Positions 16,310-24,833 of a stretch of DNA of 64,000 nucleotides are shown piece after piece. Source of the stretch: CATOSP01 sp965197545 (lineage in GTDB: Bacteria; Chloroflexota; Dehalococcoidia; Lucifugimonadales; UBA3495); assembly GCA_965197545.1 (NCBI GenBank), contig CBDANJ010000008.1:868001-932000 (forward strand). The letters are read 5' to 3'. Numbering within the stretch: the stretch's first letter is position 1; each line of letters opens with the position of its first letter. The position numbers and the translations under genes were made by a program. The notes beneath the pieces are model-generated. The model saw only the letters and a list, made by a program, of their open reading frames with translations, ran no database searches and was not told the origin of the DNA.

Positions 16310-17983
16310 CTACGGCGCCCAGGGCGTCGGGGCCAGGCTGTCTAGCTGGTCGGTAACCACATCCACCACCGCGGGCCGGCCCGACGCGAAGGCCTGTTCC
16401 AGCGCGCTCTGGATGTCGCCGGGGCGTTCTACCCGGATCCCGAAACAACCGATGGACTCCGCCACCTTGGCGAAGTCGGTGTTGCTGAACCGCCAGAGTT
16501 CTTCGGGCGCGCCGCCGTCGATGCCCTCATAGGCCCGGTGGTCGCCCCGCTGGTCCTGACTCAGAGCGCTGTTGTTATTGATGACCGTGACCACGTTGAT
16601 GTTGTTACGGGCTGCAGTCTCCAACTCGGCGATGTGGTACCAGAACCCTCCATCGCCGCTGAAGCACAGCACGGGCCGGTCGGGCAGCGCACACTTAGCG
16701 CCCATCGCCGCCGACAAACCCCAACCAAGGGAACCGGCGCAGCGGATGTAGCTCTGGGCGGGGTGGTTCAGATCGATCATGCTGCCGGTCCAGATGCCCG
16801 CATGGCCGGTGTCGGCAACCAGCATGGCGTCGGAAGGCAGGAAGTTGGTGATCTCGGTGCATAGACGCTCCGGGATAATCGGCACCGCTTCGGAGTTGGC
16901 CCTGGGGGCAACATCCTCGCGCCATTCCCTCACCAACTGTTGAGCGCGGTCAGTCCAGTCCGGGCGGCCGATGGGCTCTAGCGCCTCGATCAGCCGCCGC
17001 ATGGTGGCCTTGGCGTCGCCGTGGAGCGCCACTTGCGCCGGGTAGCTTCGCCCCAACTCCGATGGGTCGATGTCGATCTGAATCACCGGCGTACCGGGAG
17101 CCGGAATCCTCCATTCGTTAGTAACCTGGCTGCCGGTATGACTACCGACGAACAACACCAGGTCAGCCTCATGTACAACCCGGTTGGCGCACCAGCGGGA
17201 ATATGACCCAACCACGCCCACCGAAAGCGGGTGGTCGTCTGGAATGGCGCCTTTGGCGTTGAGCGACGTAGCGACGGGGATGGAAAGCATCTCAGCAAGT
17301 TCGACGACCTCTCGCTCTGCCTGGGATGAGGTAACGCCGCCTCCGGCCACAATGACCGGCCGTTGCGCTCCTGATAGCACTCGCGCCGCTTGACGCACGC
17401 TCTCCGGGTCGGCCTCGGGGCGGAAGGCGGGACGCTGCATAAACGAGTCTTCGATGATGAATTCCAGGTCAGCTTCAGCCTCGGTGGCCACGTCGCCGGA
17501 CATGCCCTGAATGTCCAAATGGACCGGGGCAGGGGCTCCGGTTGTAGCCTCGCGGAAGGCTTGGCGCAGCAACCGGGGCAGTTGCTCCACGTTCTCCACC
17601 ACGGCGCTGAACTTGGTTACCGACGCGAAAGGATTGGAGTGATCGATCTCCTGGTAGGCGTTCCGGTATTGTTCGTCTTGGCGTTTGTGCCCTGTGAGGG
17701 CAATGACGGGAGCCAACCCAAGGTAGGCGTCCTGCATCCCCGCCGCCAAGTTCGCCGCTCCGACGGACTGGGCCATGCAAATCCCAGGCCGGTTGGAGGC
17801 GCGAGCGTAGCCGTCCGCCATGTAGGCGGCGGCCTTTTCGCCGTGAGTGATTACTCTCTTGATTCCGATTAGGTCCATCTCAGCCAGGGCCCGGCGAAGG
17901 ATGGCGGGAACCAGAAACACATGTGTAACTCCGTAAGCCTTCAGGGTATCAGCCATGAACTTGGCGCCTGTCATCCGTGCCAT
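16310..17983 (-). CDS. Thiamine-diphosphate enzyme, acetolactate synthase-like
   Basis: A 557-residue ThDP enzyme of the IlvB/benzoylformate decarboxylase family. Glu49 in THGEKAAAYMADGYAR activates the cofactor; the middle domain has GGGVTSSQAE; the C-terminal cofactor motif is GDGGFWYHIAELETAARNNI, followed by NNN. Length and domain order (PYR, central, PP) are normal. ATG 17983 is chosen for the AAGGAGG just upstream; the open frame runs further but has no other ribosome site. No IlvN regulatory subunit is next to it, so a stand-alone decarboxylase, ligase or acetyltransferase role is as likely as acetolactate synthesis. Confidence 0.85.
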   Translation of the reverse strand: MARMTGAKFMADTLKAYGVTHVFLVPAILRRALAEMDLIGIKRVITHGEKAAAYMADGYARASNRPGICMAQSVGAANLAAGMQDAYLGLAPVIALTGHKRQDEQYRNAYQEIDHSNPFASVTKFSAVVENVEQLPRLLRQAFREATTGAPAPVHLDIQGMSGDVATEAEADLEFIIEDSFMQRPAFRPEADPESVRQAARVLSGAQRPVIVAGGGVTSSQAEREVVELAEMLSIPVATSLNAKGAIPDDHPLSVGVVGSYSRWCANRVVHEADLVLFVGSHTGSQVTNEWRIPAPGTPVIQIDIDPSELGRSYPAQVALHGDAKATMRRLIEALEPIGRPDWTDRAQQLVREWREDVAPRANSEAVPIIPERLCTEITNFLPSDAMLVADTGHAGIWTGSMIDLNHPAQSYIRCAGSLGWGLSAAMGAKCALPDRPVLCFSGDGGFWYHIAELETAARNNINVVTVINNNSALSQDQRGDHRAYEGIDGGAPEELWRFSNTDFAKVAESIGCFGIRVERPGDIQSALEQAFASGRPAVVDVVTDQLDSLAPTPWAP

Positions 17984-18415
17984 CTGTATCCTCCTTGGAG
18001 TCTGCGATCCTTGTGCATATCCAAGACCACCCGCGCCGCTTTGCCTAATGTGGGCCCGCCGCTGGATAGGTCCCAGTTGACCGCGCAACTGAGGGTTGCT
18101 CCTCACCCCAAAGTTATCCTTGGAGAGCTATGGGGGATAGGTTTAACTCATTATCGCCGTTGGCCGAATCGCAAGCGGTAACGGCTGCCCGCAATTCCGG
18201 CTCTCCTGTCGAGGACTCGCTCGACGGAATGCCACCAAAGGATAGATAGAGTTGGGCGCAGCGTCAAGAAAGGGAGACTGGAAGGACAGGGCCTTTTCAT
18301 TCTCCTTCTCCCGTGGGGAGAGGGCTGAGGTTAGGGACAACTCTCCCTGCAATGGTAGTAGCCGCGGCAAGTCAGTTTACGGGGGAACGCCCTCACCCTA
18401 ACCCTCTCCCAGGGG
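17984..18415. repeat. Intergenic region with dispersed palindromic repeats
   Basis: No gene is seen. Around 18297-18340 there is a CTCCTTCTCCCGTGGGGAGA-type hairpin, and near 18390-18410 CCCTCACCCTAACCCTCTCC. Related sequence lies at 34170-34200, 36750-36805 and 49490-49615. The second unit is interrupted by the IS4-like element; the blocks on either side (18285-18300 and 19800-19825) are inverted copies sharing AATGAAAAGGCCCTG. Confidence 0.6.
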
Positions 18416-19772
18416 GCTGACAGGGGTATGTATGGACTGAAAATGGTCTGAGAGCTTGGAAAGCGCAGGGGAATCCGGCATCTTGGTTGCAATGACGAAA
18501 CCGGATGCCGGAGGTCTCCCATGCGCCTTCCCAAGGAATGCTACCAGATGCGGCAGGTCATTGAAACGCATTTACCGCACCTCACTCAGTCACAGTTGAC
18601 CGGTCTGGCCTGGTGGGTCTGCGGGACCATCCTGGCCGGGAGCGCCTGCCAGAATGCTGTCGCGTCCGCCCTCTCCACCCGGGGCAACTGGAACAACCTG
18701 CGCCAGTATCTCCGGGAGTGGTTGTACGACGGCGGCGACCGGGCGCGTCCCTGCAAGACCGAACTGGACGTAAGTCTCTGCTTCGCGCCGCTGCTCCGGT
18801 GGGTCCTTGCGTGGTGGCGTTCCGGCCGGCTGGCGCTGGCGGTTGACCCCACGTTGAAAGGGGACGGCGCCACCGCCATCGTCATCAGCGTGGTCTACCG
18901 GGGTTGCGCGATTCCCGTGGCCTGGCGCATCCTGCGCGCCAACCAGCGCGGGGCCTGGATGGACCCGATAGTGGAACTGCTGCAGGCCCTGGCCCCGGCG
19001 GTCCCCAGGGAAATGACCGTGGTGGTGCTGTGCGACCGGGGCTTGGCCAGTCCGAAATTGTGGAAACAGATTCTGGCCCAAGGCTGGCATCCCTATATGA
19101 GGTATCCGAAAAACGTCACTTTCTGCGCTGAAGGGGGCCGGCGGCTTCCCGCGCGTGCCTTCGTTCCCCGTCCGGATACCGCATGGATCGGGAGGGGGAC
19201 CGCCTTCGGCAGAGCCGCCGCCAAACGCCGTTGCACCCTGCTGGCGGTCTGGTACGTTGAACAGGAGGAGCCGTGGATCATCCTGACCGACCTTCCGCCG
19301 GAGGAAGTTGGGGTGAGTTGGTACGCGCTCCGCTTCTGGATCGAGTTGGGGTTCAAGCCTGCCCTCGGCCCCGACCGGGGGGCGGTCAAGAGCCTGGGTT
19401 GGCAATGGGATAAGACCAGGAGGACCGACCCGGCGCGGATTTCGCGGCATTGGTTCGTGTTGTCGGTGGCGACGCTCCTGACCCTGGCCTATGGGACCAG
19501 GGTGGAAGACGCCAATGACCGGAGGATTGCCCCAGGCAACCTGAGAGCACCTCCGAAACACCTGGCGCCCACTCACCGCAGTAGTTGGAGCAGGCCGGGA
19601 CGGACCGTCAGCGTAATCCGGCACGGCATCGTCTGGCTGAGACGGTTGCTGCACCGAGGCCGGTTCTGGAGCCGGGTCTGGCTGCTGCCCGAACCCTGGC
19701 CTGAACCCAAGTCCAACCTGGAGGTCACCCGCTATGCCCCTGCATGAAAACCCCATACATACCCCTGTCAGC
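18416..19772 (+). mobile_element. IS4-like insertion sequence, apparently complete
   Basis: 1357 bp with perfect 20-bp terminal inverted repeats (GCTGACAGGGGTATGTATGG at 18416-18435, complement at 19753-19772) and a 9-bp direct repeat TCCCAGGGG on each side (18407-18415, 19773-19781). It holds a single uninterrupted transposase gene. It landed inside a dispersed palindromic repeat. Confidence 0.92.
18521..19747 (+). CDS. DDE transposase, IS4-like
   Basis: A 408-residue transposase filling the element at 18416-19772. The three acidic residues can be placed: Asp in LALAVDPTLKGD, Asp in VVVLCDRGLASPKLW, and Glu in YALRFWIELGFK, which follows the Y-x2-R-x3-E signature of IS4-type enzymes. A downstream GWQWDKTRRTDP segment and a hydrophobic SVATLLTLAYG helix are common in this group. 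The frame is intact and both element ends are perfect, so the element may still be active. The exact IS family would need a database match. Confidence 0.85.
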   Translation: MRLPKECYQMRQVIETHLPHLTQSQLTGLAWWVCGTILAGSACQNAVASALSTRGNWNNLRQYLREWLYDGGDRARPCKTELDVSLCFAPLLRWVLAWWRSGRLALAVDPTLKGDGATAIVISVVYRGCAIPVAWRILRANQRGAWMDPIVELLQALAPAVPREMTVVVLCDRGLASPKLWKQILAQGWHPYMRYPKNVTFCAEGGRRLPARAFVPRPDTAWIGRGTAFGRAAAKRRCTLLAVWYVEQEEPWIILTDLPPEEVGVSWYALRFWIELGFKPALGPDRGAVKSLGWQWDKTRRTDPARISRHWFVLSVATLLTLAYGTRVEDANDRRIAPGNLRAPPKHLAPTHRSSWSRPGRTVSVIRHGIVWLRRLLHRGRFWSRVWLLPEPWPEPKSNLEVTRYAPA

Positions 19773-20144
19773 TCCCAGGGGGAGAGGGGACACCTTTCCG
19801 AAAATGAAAAGGCCCTGACTGGAAGGAGGCTCCTGGGACCGGAGACAAAGGCCGTTGGGTTTGCCCTTCCCGCCCACTAACCGAATACCGCGTCGCGACC
19901 ACGTGCAACTCTCCGCCTTTGCTCCACCAGTGACTGTGACTTGTCCGCTGTCGCCGTATTCAGGGACCTGGGTTCCAAACGTTTGGCTTGGTTGATCGGG
20001 CGGACTGGTCTCGACGGGTGACGGGAAATCCAGGAGGTGACCTGCGCCGGGGCTAACGAGTGGGAACCACCTGTGGGCCGCATGGTATTATTGGGCCACC
20101 AAACACCGGTCAAACACTCGTCAAACACTCAGATGGAGGGCGCC
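19773..20144. other. Intergenic region after the IS element
   Basis: About 370 bases with no supported gene. The first 50 bases are the second half of the palindromic repeat cut by the IS. TCAAACACTC occurs twice in tandem at about 20110-20130, just before the amidohydrolase start. Confidence 0.5.
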
Positions 20145-21161
20145 ATGGTTACCGGAGGCCCAGACTGGCTCGCCAAGACCCCTGAAGATACCCTTGAGCC
20201 CGATATCCCGATCTGCGACCCCCACCACCATTTCTGGGTCTCCCGTCCCGAGCCTGTCCACTACCAAAGTTACCTGCTGCCGGAACTGGCTGCCGACGTC
20301 AACAGCGGCCACAATGTGCGTTCCACGGTGTTCATCGAGGCACGGTCCGAATACCGCCAGACAGGCCCCGAGGAAATGAGGCCAGTGGGAGAGGTCGAGT
20401 TCATCGAGACCATAGCAAGTGAAAGCGCCACCGGCAGTCATGGACCCACCCATGCCGCAGCAGCCATCGTTGGTCATGCCGATCTGAATCTGGGAGACGC
20501 AGTACGCCCGGTGTTGGAGGCCTTGCAGGCTGCCAGCCCAGACCGCTTTCGGGGCGTGCGACACTCGGTTGGTTGGGACGAAAGCCCGGAGTTGGCCAAC
20601 CGGGATATCCGGGGAGCCCTGTCTACTGACGGATACCGCGCCGGGGCCAGGGTACTGGCGGATATGGGACTGTTGTTGGAGAACTCGCTCTACTTCCACC
20701 AGCTATCTGAGTTGGCCGAGTTTTCCCGTGCCGTGCCTGAGCTGACCATCGTCCTGAACCACATTGGCGGGCTGGTCCGGGTCGGCCCCTACGCCAACCG
20801 GGACGGCGAAGTGCTCCCCGCATGGAGGAGAGGTGTGGAGGCAGTGGCCCAGTGTCCCAACATCGTGATGAAATTGGGAGGCGTTGGCCAACTTCGCTAC
20901 GGCTACTACTGGCACGATCGCGAAACCCCCATCGGTTCGGAAGAATTGGCCGGGGCGTTGGGTCCCCTCATGGAGCATTGCATCCAGCAGTTCGGACCGG
21001 ATAGGTGCATGTTTGAAAGCAACTTCCCCGTGGACAAGCCTTCTTACTCCTACAACGTGCTGTTTAACGCCTTCAAGCGCCTTTCCAACGGATACTCGGC
21101 ATCAGAACGCGCCGCCATGTTTCACGACACCGCCGCCCGTGTCTACAACATAAGCGTGTGA
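20145..21161 (+). CDS. Amidohydrolase family protein (2-pyrone-4,6-dicarboxylate lactonase-like)
   Basis: A metal-dependent TIM-barrel hydrolase of the Amidohydro_2/COG3618 group; 338 residues from ATG 20145, which has GGAGGG five bases upstream. The N-terminal metal motif is CDPHHHFW; later IVLNHIGG carries another His, VMKLGGVG a strand, and FGPDRCMFESNFPVDK the conserved Asp/Asn region. Members hydrolyse lactones such as 2-pyrone-4,6-dicarboxylate, fuconolactone or related compounds. No lignin- or fucose-pathway neighbours are present, so the substrate is open. Confidence 0.82.
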   Translation: MVTGGPDWLAKTPEDTLEPDIPICDPHHHFWVSRPEPVHYQSYLLPELAADVNSGHNVRSTVFIEARSEYRQTGPEEMRPVGEVEFIETIASESATGSHGPTHAAAAIVGHADLNLGDAVRPVLEALQAASPDRFRGVRHSVGWDESPELANRDIRGALSTDGYRAGARVLADMGLLLENSLYFHQLSELAEFSRAVPELTIVLNHIGGLVRVGPYANRDGEVLPAWRRGVEAVAQCPNIVMKLGGVGQLRYGYYWHDRETPIGSEELAGALGPLMEHCIQQFGPDRCMFESNFPVDKPSYSYNVLFNAFKRLSNGYSASERAAMFHDTAARVYNISV

Positions 21162-21455
21162 GAAAGGCGCGGGAGTACGCCGACGGGCTCTTTCAGCCGG
21201 GAACGCCCCGAGGACCCGGACATCACCTGTGTGTACGGCTCCGGCCCTGAGACACTAAGCTCCGGTGGCATTCGCCCGCAAGCCGCCAACGATATGTAAC
21301 TCAAACCTGACCGGTAGCCTCCAGGGGTTTCCTTTGGTAATATTCGGTCTAAGAGGCATTCGGTTCTTCCGGCGGTTGGCGTTGTTTTAGGTCTTCCGGC
21401 TGGGGATCGAATGATTAGCTTGGCCTCAAGGCCAGCGTAGTGAGGGTGTGGGGAG

Positions 21456-22136
21456 TTGGGAAGCAGCTTAGGTAAAACCGCTATCTTCGCCGTGGCAGGC
21501 CTCGCAATACTGGCGGGCGGGTTGGTGCTAGCGGCGGCAGTTCTCTTGGTGTCGGGTTCCGACGATAACTCTCCTATAAAGATTACAATACCCACGCCGC
21601 CGCCTGAACCCGGGCCCGACTCTTCGGTTGAACAACTCTCCGCGGGTCCCGTCTCCACAGGTGGGCCAATCAAGGTCTACGTTAGCGGCGCAGTGCGGCG
21701 CCCCGGTGTCTACGAGCTTCGCAAGGGAGACCGCCTCGAAGACGCCCTGTCCGCCGCTGGCGGTGTGGTCGAAGGCGCGGACCTGGAAACCATCAATCTG
21801 GCCAACAAGGTGCGCGACGAAGGGTACTACTATGTTTCCAGGTTGGGTGAGACCCCCCGGCCCGAGGTGATCGAGGCCGCTGTACCCCTGAACCCCTCCC
21901 TCCCCACGGAATCTGAGTCCTCGTCCGAGTCTCCGTTAATTGATCTCAATACCGCCACCTTGGACTCGCTCGATTCCCTGCCCGGAATCGGCCCTGTGCG
22001 AGCCCAGGCTATCGTTGATTTCCGCCAGCGCAACGGCCCCTTCGCCTCAGTGGAGGATATCCTCAATGTGCAGGGGATAGCCGACGGTACTTACGAGCGA
22101 CTTCGCGGTCTTGTCACGGTAGGTCCTCCCCGGTAG
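21456..22136 (+). CDS. comEA: ComEA-like DNA-binding protein
   Basis: Membrane-anchored DNA receptor for transformation. 226 residues: one N-terminal membrane helix (about 8-32), a Pro/Ser-rich linker, an SLBB domain (IKVYVSGAVRRPGVYELRKG, about 70-130) and a C-terminal double helix-hairpin-helix (IDLNTATLDSLDSLPGIGPV, about 160-226). TTG 21456 is the first start after a stop and has GAGGG about nine bases upstream; a later start would cut the membrane helix. comEC follows on the same strand 138 bases on. Together they indicate a DNA-uptake route or a conserved remnant of one. Confidence 0.85.
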   Translation: MGSSLGKTAIFAVAGLAILAGGLVLAAAVLLVSGSDDNSPIKITIPTPPPEPGPDSSVEQLSAGPVSTGGPIKVYVSGAVRRPGVYELRKGDRLEDALSAAGGVVEGADLETINLANKVRDEGYYYVSRLGETPRPEVIEAAVPLNPSLPTESESSSESPLIDLNTATLDSLDSLPGIGPVRAQAIVDFRQRNGPFASVEDILNVQGIADGTYERLRGLVTVGPPR

Positions 22137-22274
22137 AAGGCGTCGAAGCGGCAACTGCCTGCCAATGTTCGGGTTAGCCAACGATGCGCCCCATGCGCAG
22201 GTGTCACGCCGCGCCACCGAATCGAGACAGTTGAAGTCATTGACCCGGCGCCGTCTCGAAGTTGGTTGGCCCCG

Positions 22275-24776
22275 ATGAAACTGGCTCTCCTGACGGCGGC
22301 TTGGCTGGCCGGACTCGGCCTTGGCTTCCGTCTGGACGTACCCGCGTTACCGTTTTTGCTCCTCCTTTTGGCCTGTCCGCCTGTTGGGCTTCTGCTCAGG
22401 CTTCTGCATAAACCTGTAGCGCCCGCTCTGTTGGCCGCGGTCGGACTCTTGGGACTGCTGCACGCCGGGTCCTTGTCCGGCCCGGCGGACCTGTTCCCCG
22501 TTCGCGACGGTCAAGACGTCACACTCGCCGGCAGGGTGGTCGACGACCCCATAACCCTCGACCGGCATACCAGGTTCATGCTGGCCGTCGACTCCATTGA
22601 ATCCTCTGAATCCTCCGGGAGTCCTGTTTCCGCCTCCGGCAAGGTGCTCGCCTACGTGTCCACGCCTTATCCCCAAGCGCCGGGTCAAGGTATGGACCCA
22701 ATTCGTTACGGTAACTTGGTCCGGATTCGAGGGACGTTTGAGCGTCCGGAACCATTGGAAGATTTCGATTACTCGGCTTTCCTCTCGAGCCAGGGAATAT
22801 CCGGGTTGTTGTGGGTCCGGGAGACCGAATTGTTGCCAGTCCAACACCGCCCGCCGGTCACGTGGGCGATGGCTTGGATATTCGAGGTGAGGGGCAGACT
22901 GTCGGCCAGTCTCGATCGAGGACTGGTCCAACCGCAATCCGCGCTGGCCAACGCGTTCTTGTTGGGCCGCAGAGAGTCCATTCCTGAGGAGGTCACCGGG
23001 AATTTTCGCTCCACCGGCACGGCTCACCTCTTGGCCATCTCCGGCTTGCACGTTGGGATATTGTTGGTGATGACCCTGACGCTTGGTGGGCTGGCGCTGG
23101 GACGCCGCCGGGGCGCGTACCTCCTTGTACCGTTGTTGGCCATCTGGTTGTACGCCTTGATAAGCGGGCTTCCACTGTCTGTCGTGCGGGCGGCCGTAAT
23201 GGGGAGTGTATACCTGGCGGCCCTGGCGTTGGGGCGGCCCCGGAGCATCCTTCCCGCGTTGGCCCTCTCCGCCGGTGTGATGGCTGCCGTAGACCCTAAA
23301 GTCCTGGGACAGATTTCTTTCCAACTTAGTTTCACGGCAATGGCCGGAATCGCACTGGCTCTTCCTTACCAGGCCAGGGTCGCCGAGAGGATGGAAGAGC
23401 GCGTGAGGCTGGCGGGCTCGTGGTGGCGGCAGTGGAGTTGGCAAACGGCCCGTTGGCTGGCCCCGGCCCTGATAGTCTCCGTGGCGGCAACATTGGCCAC
23501 CTGGCCGCTGATCGCCTTCAACTTCAACCGCGTGCCGCTCCTCGGAATTGTGACCACGCTGCTGACGATGCCCGCATTGCCGGTTATCTTGACCGGTTCG
23601 CTGGCAACGGCTATCGGGGGCCTTGTCCACCCGCTCATAGGCCAGGGTTTCGGCTGGATTGCCTGGCTGCCCATCTCCTACTTGCTGTCTTTGACTTCGA
23701 ATATGCCCGCCGTAACGGCTCCAGTCTCATGGGCGGGCACTTCTCTAATCTGGGTCTGGTACGCGGCGCTTGCCGGGTTGTTGCTCCTTCCAGGCCGCTT
23801 GGCGAAGTGGAAACTGAGGGTCGCGGCCCCGGACCCTACCGAGCCGGTGGTAGAGGATGGACAGAGTCTGGCCAGACAGGCTGCTCCGTCAGCAGGTCTG
23901 ATGCTCCTGTCGATTGCCCTTGTGGTGGGCGCGTCTGTTCTGTGGTCGCAGTTACTATCCAAACCAGACGGCAACCTCCGGGTGTACTTTCTCGACGTGG
24001 GACAGGGGGATAGCACGCTGATCGTAACTCCCAGGGGGAAACAGGTGATGGTTGATGGCGGGCCGGGTGCGGAGTCCGCGGCTGAGTCCTTGAGTGGGAA
24101 GCTGCCCTTGGGTGACCGAAGCCTGGACCTGGTAGTCTTGACTCACCTGGACGACGACCATAGCAGAGGGTTGTTTGCAATCCTTGAACGGTACTCCGTC
24201 GGCGCTCTAATGGTAGGCAATCGGATGGCGGATAGCCCCAGGTTCACACCCTGGCAGGCCGTCCTTGACCGCCGTGGTATCCGGAGAATCGATGTCGAAA
24301 GCGGTTTCCAAGTTGAATTGGAACCAGGGGTAGTAATCGATGTGCTGAACCCACAACGTGCGGAGGGTATCTGGCCCCCCAAAGACCGCAATAACGATTC
24401 CGTAGTGCTGCGATTGGTCTACGAACGGGCCCGATTCCTGCTCGCCGCGGATATCGAGGCAGAGGCGGAGGGCTTCCTTGCGCGGAACTCGCCTGACCTG
24501 GACAGCGCGGTGTTGAAAGTCTCCCATCACGGCAGTGGGACGTCAACCACCCGGCTTTTTCTAGACCGGGTTTCACCACTGGTTGCGGTGGTCTCCGCCG
24601 GTAAGGACAACAGCTTCGGGCACCCAGACCCCAACGTAATTGACCGGCTCGAAGGTTCGGTCGGGGTCGAGGGAGTTTACCGGACAGACCAACACGGCAC
24701 GGTGGAGATCATCACCGATGGGTCCACTCTATGGGTCCGTGCTGAGAAGCAATTGCCATCAGCCAGTCCGGAATAA
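22275..24776 (+). CDS. comEC: ComEC/Rec2-family DNA internalisation channel
   Basis: An 833-residue inner-membrane protein of the competence channel that passes single-stranded DNA. N-terminal DUF4131-like region with membrane helices, the Competence domain around 220-500 (ISGLHVGILLVMTLTLGG, ALSAGVMAAVDPKVLGQISF), and a C-terminal metallo-beta-lactamase domain with VYFLDVGQGDSTLI, THLDDDH and VSHHGSGTS. Those Asp/His motifs are the metal site of the likely strand-degrading domain. Full length for the family. ATG 22275 is preferred to the TTG three codons upstream. A hairpin terminator follows at 24783. Confidence 0.92.
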   Translation: MKLALLTAAWLAGLGLGFRLDVPALPFLLLLLACPPVGLLLRLLHKPVAPALLAAVGLLGLLHAGSLSGPADLFPVRDGQDVTLAGRVVDDPITLDRHTRFMLAVDSIESSESSGSPVSASGKVLAYVSTPYPQAPGQGMDPIRYGNLVRIRGTFERPEPLEDFDYSAFLSSQGISGLLWVRETELLPVQHRPPVTWAMAWIFEVRGRLSASLDRGLVQPQSALANAFLLGRRESIPEEVTGNFRSTGTAHLLAISGLHVGILLVMTLTLGGLALGRRRGAYLLVPLLAIWLYALISGLPLSVVRAAVMGSVYLAALALGRPRSILPALALSAGVMAAVDPKVLGQISFQLSFTAMAGIALALPYQARVAERMEERVRLAGSWWRQWSWQTARWLAPALIVSVAATLATWPLIAFNFNRVPLLGIVTTLLTMPALPVILTGSLATAIGGLVHPLIGQGFGWIAWLPISYLLSLTSNMPAVTAPVSWAGTSLIWVWYAALAGLLLLPGRLAKWKLRVAAPDPTEPVVEDGQSLARQAAPSAGLMLLSIALVVGASVLWSQLLSKPDGNLRVYFLDVGQGDSTLIVTPRGKQVMVDGGPGAESAAESLSGKLPLGDRSLDLVVLTHLDDDHSRGLFAILERYSVGALMVGNRMADSPRFTPWQAVLDRRGIRRIDVESGFQVELEPGVVIDVLNPQRAEGIWPPKDRNNDSVVLRLVYERARFLLAADIEAEAEGFLARNSPDLDSAVLKVSHHGSGTSTTRLFLDRVSPLVAVVSAGKDNSFGHPDPNVIDRLEGSVGVEGVYRTDQHGTVEIITDGSTLWVRAEKQLPSASPE

Positions 24777-24782
24777 CGAAGA

Positions 24783-24802
24783 CCCCGGGAACCGCCCCGG
24801 GG
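24783..24802. terminator. Hairpin between convergent genes
   Basis: CCCCGGG and CCCGGGG form a 7-bp GC stem with a 6-base loop in the 57-base gap between comEC (+) and the binding protein gene (-). There is no strong T run on either side, so it may act weakly in both directions. Confidence 0.5.
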
Positions 24803-24833
24803 CCTTCCAGGCAGCTAAGTACGCCTGGAACTG

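Noticed and set aside
18590..19756. 388-residue minus-strand frame opposite the IS4-like transposase
   Set aside because: Shadow of an intact transposase gene bounded by perfect terminal repeats.
22347..23630. 427-residue minus-strand frame opposite comEC
   Set aside because: Pro/Gln/Arg-rich shadow translation of a high-GC membrane gene with no ribosome site or recognised domain.
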